Origin: Scleromitrula shiraiana
Taxonomy: Eukaryota > Ascomycota > Leotiomycetes > Helotiales > Sclerotiniaceae
Direction: 5' to 3'
Assembly: GCA_028455995.1 (NCBI GenBank)
Contig: JABELC010000001.1
Span: forward strand, 186,001-250,000
Length of the DNA stretch: 64,000 bases
The first letter of the stretch is position 1. Every line of letters begins with the position of its first letter. A program made the translations under genes and the position numbers. Below the pieces are notes generated by a model. The model was not told where the DNA came from. It did no database searches and saw only the letters and a list, made by a program, of their open reading frames with translations. Shown here piece by piece: positions 60,427 through 64,000 of this stretch.

Positions 60427-62229
60427 GGTAGATATCCTATATAGCAATAGAAAAAACAAATAGAATTAGCAAAATGTGAAAATAGTGTAACAAAAAGTGG
60501 AATCCATAGTTTTCAAATGATTTTAAGACATCAGAACCATTAAATGATACTTTTGAAGTAATTCTGCCTCCATAAGACGTGTTTCAATCCTATTAAGTAA
60601 AAATCCTTACGGGGCCTACAACCCTACGACCCTGCTGGTGGGGGGGTTGTAATCAATTTGATAAGAAGTACGAAGAAAATGATCAACTTTACCTCCTAAA
60701 CTTCTTCTTAATGAAGGAAACCATTTCTTCGGATTTTGATCTTGTATTATCGACATTAGTATATAATGTTGTATTTTAACAGTATGTAGTGAATGTAATG
60801 AATGTAATGAATGACATTATGATTTGGAACTGAGATTAACTATGAGATTGAGTCGAGATTTGATGTAGTAAGAAGAAGTAGAACCTTGGACGATACAATT
60901 CTTAAAGGGGACAGCCAAGACGAGGCTCTGCCCTATTTATTTTTCAGCTTCTCTACCATGAGTCTGTGAGAAATGCTGACAGCCCTGTATAGTGTAGGTG
61001 AGTGGCTTCAGTGGCTTCAAGTGAGTGGAGGGTGGAGGGTTTTTCTAAAGTTAGATGTATAAGTGTCTCGGTGGGTATTTCTGTTTTCTGTCAAGGCCAT
61101 GGTTATAGTTATGATTATGGTGATGATTATGGTTAAGGAATCGGAAGTAGAGATACACGACTTGAATAGGTATTGGACTGGTATGTATTAGAAGAGAACG
61201 TACAATACGGAAGTAATATGAAACAGAACTAAAATTAAATATAGTAATAAAATACTAAAATAATAAAATACTAAAATACTAACATAATAAAATACTAAAA
61301 TAATAAAATACTAAAATAATAAAATACTAAAATAATAGAATACTAAAATAATAAAATACTAAAATAATAAAATAATAATAATGCACTGGTAATTAACAAG
61401 AGTACGTGAATAGTATAAAATTTCAGTGTTGTTTGTGAATAAGTTTGAGGTTTTTATTTTTATTTTTATTTTCAAGTTTATATACTATATTTCTTTTTAG
61501 TCTAAAGATTTCGTTCAAACTTCAAAGAAAAGCAAACCTCTAGTAGGACTTGAACTATACAACGGCCCGTACCTTTGGTTCCCGAGCTTCTTGGCCAAGT
61601 GTCCAACGTTTTACCTGTATATGCTTTAATAAATTAGGCTTCACTACGAAAGTACTGTAACTAACTTTAGATCGATCCAGCGTTATGCCCAGTAAAAGTG
61701 GCATTACTAAAAAGCTTGTCTGTGAAGAATCTACGATAACAATACAGTAAAATCACTCCTAGGGCTCGTTCAATATGTAAGAAGTGAGATCATGATGTAT
61801 TCCTTAGGATGAGTACGGAGGATTCGGTCCTAAAGACCGACCCATAGCTGACTAATTTACGCTTAACTACAAACGGAGGTTTATTAATACTTCATAAATT
61901 TCAATATAAATAATGAGGTACTAACATATTTGTTTCAATGATCGACTCTTAAGGATCAACCATCTGACTCTTAGTCACGAAAATCTTATGTTTCACGTGA
62001 ATGAAATAATAATAATAATAATGTCCTGGATACTCTAGATATTTACATAGTAGAGCAGTTGGTAATGGTAATATGATATTTTGTTAGTTCTTAGCCATAA
62101 AATATAACTTAACTAAGAGACATCAAAAAGAGGCAAAATTGAAGTTATCGTAGTTCGTCAACGACGCCGACGCCGAACACGCGAGAGACAATATAACCTC
62201 TCAACCAAACATCAAGCCACATTCCGCAA
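60427..62229. other. 1.8-kb spacer between divergent genes
   Basis: Promoter region shared by the PLC (minus) and cupin (plus) genes. It holds a candidate PLC upstream exon (about 60694-60757, minus), a 16-bp repeat array (listed) and a tRNA-like relic near 61537-61610. No other gene is seen. Confidence 0.5.
61245..61380. repeat. 16-bp AT-only tandem repeat (TAATAAAATACTAAAA)n
   Basis: About eight copies with small variations. Confidence 0.92.
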
Positions 62230-62662
62230 ATGGCGTCAGAAACCCAAACCCAAAGCCAATTAGAGGAAAAGGTCCGCTCATGGGGATTTTCAACAGTCTT
62301 CACATGGACTGATGGCCCGTAAGTTCCATCTGGACCCATCAATCAATTACCGCTGCACAGCCTGAACCCACCCTTCAGTCCACTCATTCATTCACCCCAC
62401 AGGAATCAATTTCCTTGACACAGTGGGAGGCTTATGTTCTAACTTCGCCTCAATTCCAAGAAATGCTCATTACAGCCCCCATTCTCATCGCGGGTTAACC
62501 ACTCATCTTATCACGAAAGGTCAATTGACTATCGCGTATCCGAGGGAGAAAGATGCGCAGAGAGTTACGTATGGGGTTGGGGAGAGGATTGATGTTGAGG
62601 CGGGGAGGGTTCACGAGGTTTGGATGGGTGATGAGGGGTGTACATATATTATTGGAGAATGA
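62230..62662 (+). CDS. Small single-domain cupin
   Basis: A 96-residue protein built of two exons. ATG 62230 opens MASETQTQSQLEEKVRSWGF and TVFTWTDGP. The intron 62319-62460 (GTAAGT donor, CTAAC branch at about 62439, AAG acceptor, phase 2) joins NAHYSPHSHRGLTTHLI and the cupin strands TKGQLTIAYPREK, VTYGVGERIDVEAGRVHEVW and EGCTYIIGE. Motif 1 shows HxH (PHSH) with a second His (TTH) where many cupins have Glu; motif 2 has the His of GRVHEVW. So a metal site is likely, while its reaction is unknown. Acceptors nearer the donor (62360, 62378, 62402, 62423) give wrong frames. It reads away from the divergent PLC gene. Confidence 0.8.
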
Positions 62663-64000
62663 ATGAATGAATTAATGGTTTAGGAATTTATTGAAGGTTC
62701 AATATGTCAAAGTTGGAGGTGAATAATGCGAGAAATTATAACAAACAATAAATCAAATCATTATCGCACAGCGTATCAATACAGCAAATCCACTGCCATG
62801 CGAACGAACAGGAAGGATTACTCCCAAGATACGAGCAAAAAAGATTCCAGGCTGTCAAAAACAATCAGACCACGGTGTAAAGAATGGACGAATATATGTT
62901 AGGTATCAAAACCCAATTGATGCCAGTTGGGGAATGGATTTCGTTTAATCAACGAGAAGGAAATACACACCGTGATGAACATAGGATCGAAATGATGATC
63001 TACGACAACGAGACAAACAAACATTTTGAGCCGAAACAGAACATCCGTTTTCACCAAGGGAAGGAAAATTCTTCGAATACAAGCGGGCTGGCGACGATCG
63101 TATCTGGCTTGGGCTTTTGATTTGAGGGGTTCTAAGGGAATGGGACGAAAACTGCGATTCAAGCGAACATGTTTCGTGGTGGGCATTATATCTTCGGTTC
63201 ACGAATTTAAAGAGAAGGCATATCGAAGTCGCATATGACGAGAATTTCAACAACGTATGCGATAACGAGCACAGCTTCGCGAAGATGTTACTCCTCTCTG
63301 AATCCTACACCATATCTTTAGTTTCAAAATGGTATGACATTGTCTTGACGTTATGGTACATTTCATTGAACAATGAATGTGTTTCTTTTAACTCCCCATT
63401 TGTTTCGATATTAGCATGAGGCATTAGGAATCTTTCGCATGGTTGCGAGCCAGTCGATAGCACAGAGATTAGCCCCAATTGCAATATAGGTAACTCCGAT
63501 GTAAGGTCTCTGATGTTCAGCCACAGAGGAGCATTAGATTAAGATGCTCTAGCATACTGCGGATGTTTGGCAAATTGTGTGGATACTTCCAATATTTGCT
63601 GCTGCAATACACTTAATAGCTAAGTGGGATTTCCCGTTATCTTACTGGGCTGTAAGATTGACACGAGTGTTGTCGGTGATGCATAAGATGCAAATCTATA
63701 TTATGAATAAATGAGTTTGGTGGAGAATGAACGGGTTCTAAGAGAATACGCTTGTTACATGGCATTTTATTCGAGGTAGCAATCATGAGGATCACTAGCT
63801 GCAAGCTAGTTGCGGTAGTCATAAGGAGATCGTGTGTGTTCTGGACATGGAGTTTCCACACTGGATTTTGCAAAGTTGTCAAAAGACAAAATACAAACAG
63901 CATCGTCCCCAGCTTTATTAGATACTATTGAGTCACCTTGCTACTTTGGGCTTCCTGCATACTATGCTATTCGAGTGGGTCAATAGGGGATAGTACCAGG
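62663..64000. other. 1.3-kb right-edge region
   Basis: No supported gene. A minus-strand ATG ORF of 95 codons (62899-63186) and one of 88 codons (63637-63903) have no recognisable motif or splice support. Confidence 0.45.

Noticed and set aside
62423..62460. Cupin ORF start inside the intron
   Set aside because: No ATG, and only the acceptor at 62460 joins MASETQ... to the cupin strands in frame.
1..64000. CRISPR arrays, bacterial operons, rRNA or complete tRNA genes
   Set aside because: The tandem repeats have no unique spacers and the genes are eukaryotic; no intact tRNA or rRNA was seen by eye.

Overview
The window is nuclear DNA of a filamentous ascomycete. Short introns (about 45-200 nt) with GT donors, CTAAC/CTAAT-type branch sites and AG acceptors are everywhere. 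The genes include a fungal Zn2Cys6 regulator, an Ssk1 response regulator, an ACS-family permease, a PI-PLC and an SYLF/Ysc84 protein. The style (AT-rich spacers, one AT-saturated RIP-like repeat, very many microsatellites) suggests a Leotiomycete such as a Sclerotiniaceae species. That assignment is inference only.

Layout. 1-497 is the 3' end of a 2OG-Fe(II) oxygenase. 5.1-9.0 kb holds a Cid1/Trf-type nucleotidyltransferase with a long Gln/Asn/Ser-rich tail. Near 11.5-12.1 kb lies a small Cys-rich gene interrupted by an in-frame stop. 13.4-20.0 kb is a same-strand trio: a DUF1445 (D-glutamate cyclase/YcsI-like) enzyme, a Zn2Cys6 regulator and an ACS/Dal5-type permease. The regulator sits between two inverted copies of a ~210-bp repeat. 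20.5-25.5 kb carries a nuclear-looking conserved protein and a four-helix membrane protein. 25.5-33.2 kb is a gene-poor stretch of micro- and minisatellites. A disordered conserved protein follows (33.2-34.9 kb), then another repeat-rich spacer, then the Ssk1-type response regulator (38.2-41.1 kb). A 982-bp AT-rich fold-back element lies about 280 bp past its stop.

44.0-45.8 kb encodes a cation/H+ antiporter. On the minus strand, 46.8-47.1 kb encodes a two-exon tail-anchored microprotein. 49.4-50.9 kb encodes an SYLF protein with a duplicated C-terminal repeat. 52.55-52.81 kb (minus) encodes a two-exon 70-residue zinc-ribbon protein. 57.3-60.4 kb (minus) encodes a PI-specific phospholipase C with a 1-kb intron, and 62.2-62.7 kb a small cupin. 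The rest is intergenic.

How the genes relate. Ssk1 (HOG pathway), the antiporter and the PLC belong to stress, ion and phosphoinositide signalling, but nothing in the sequence ties them into one unit. The clearest functional grouping is the enzyme-regulator-permease trio at 13.4-20.0 kb, a plausible small catabolic cluster for an organic or amino acid. Three small genes (11.5, 46.8 and 52.6 kb) were found only by joining exons or reading past a stop, and are the least likely to be in existing annotation.
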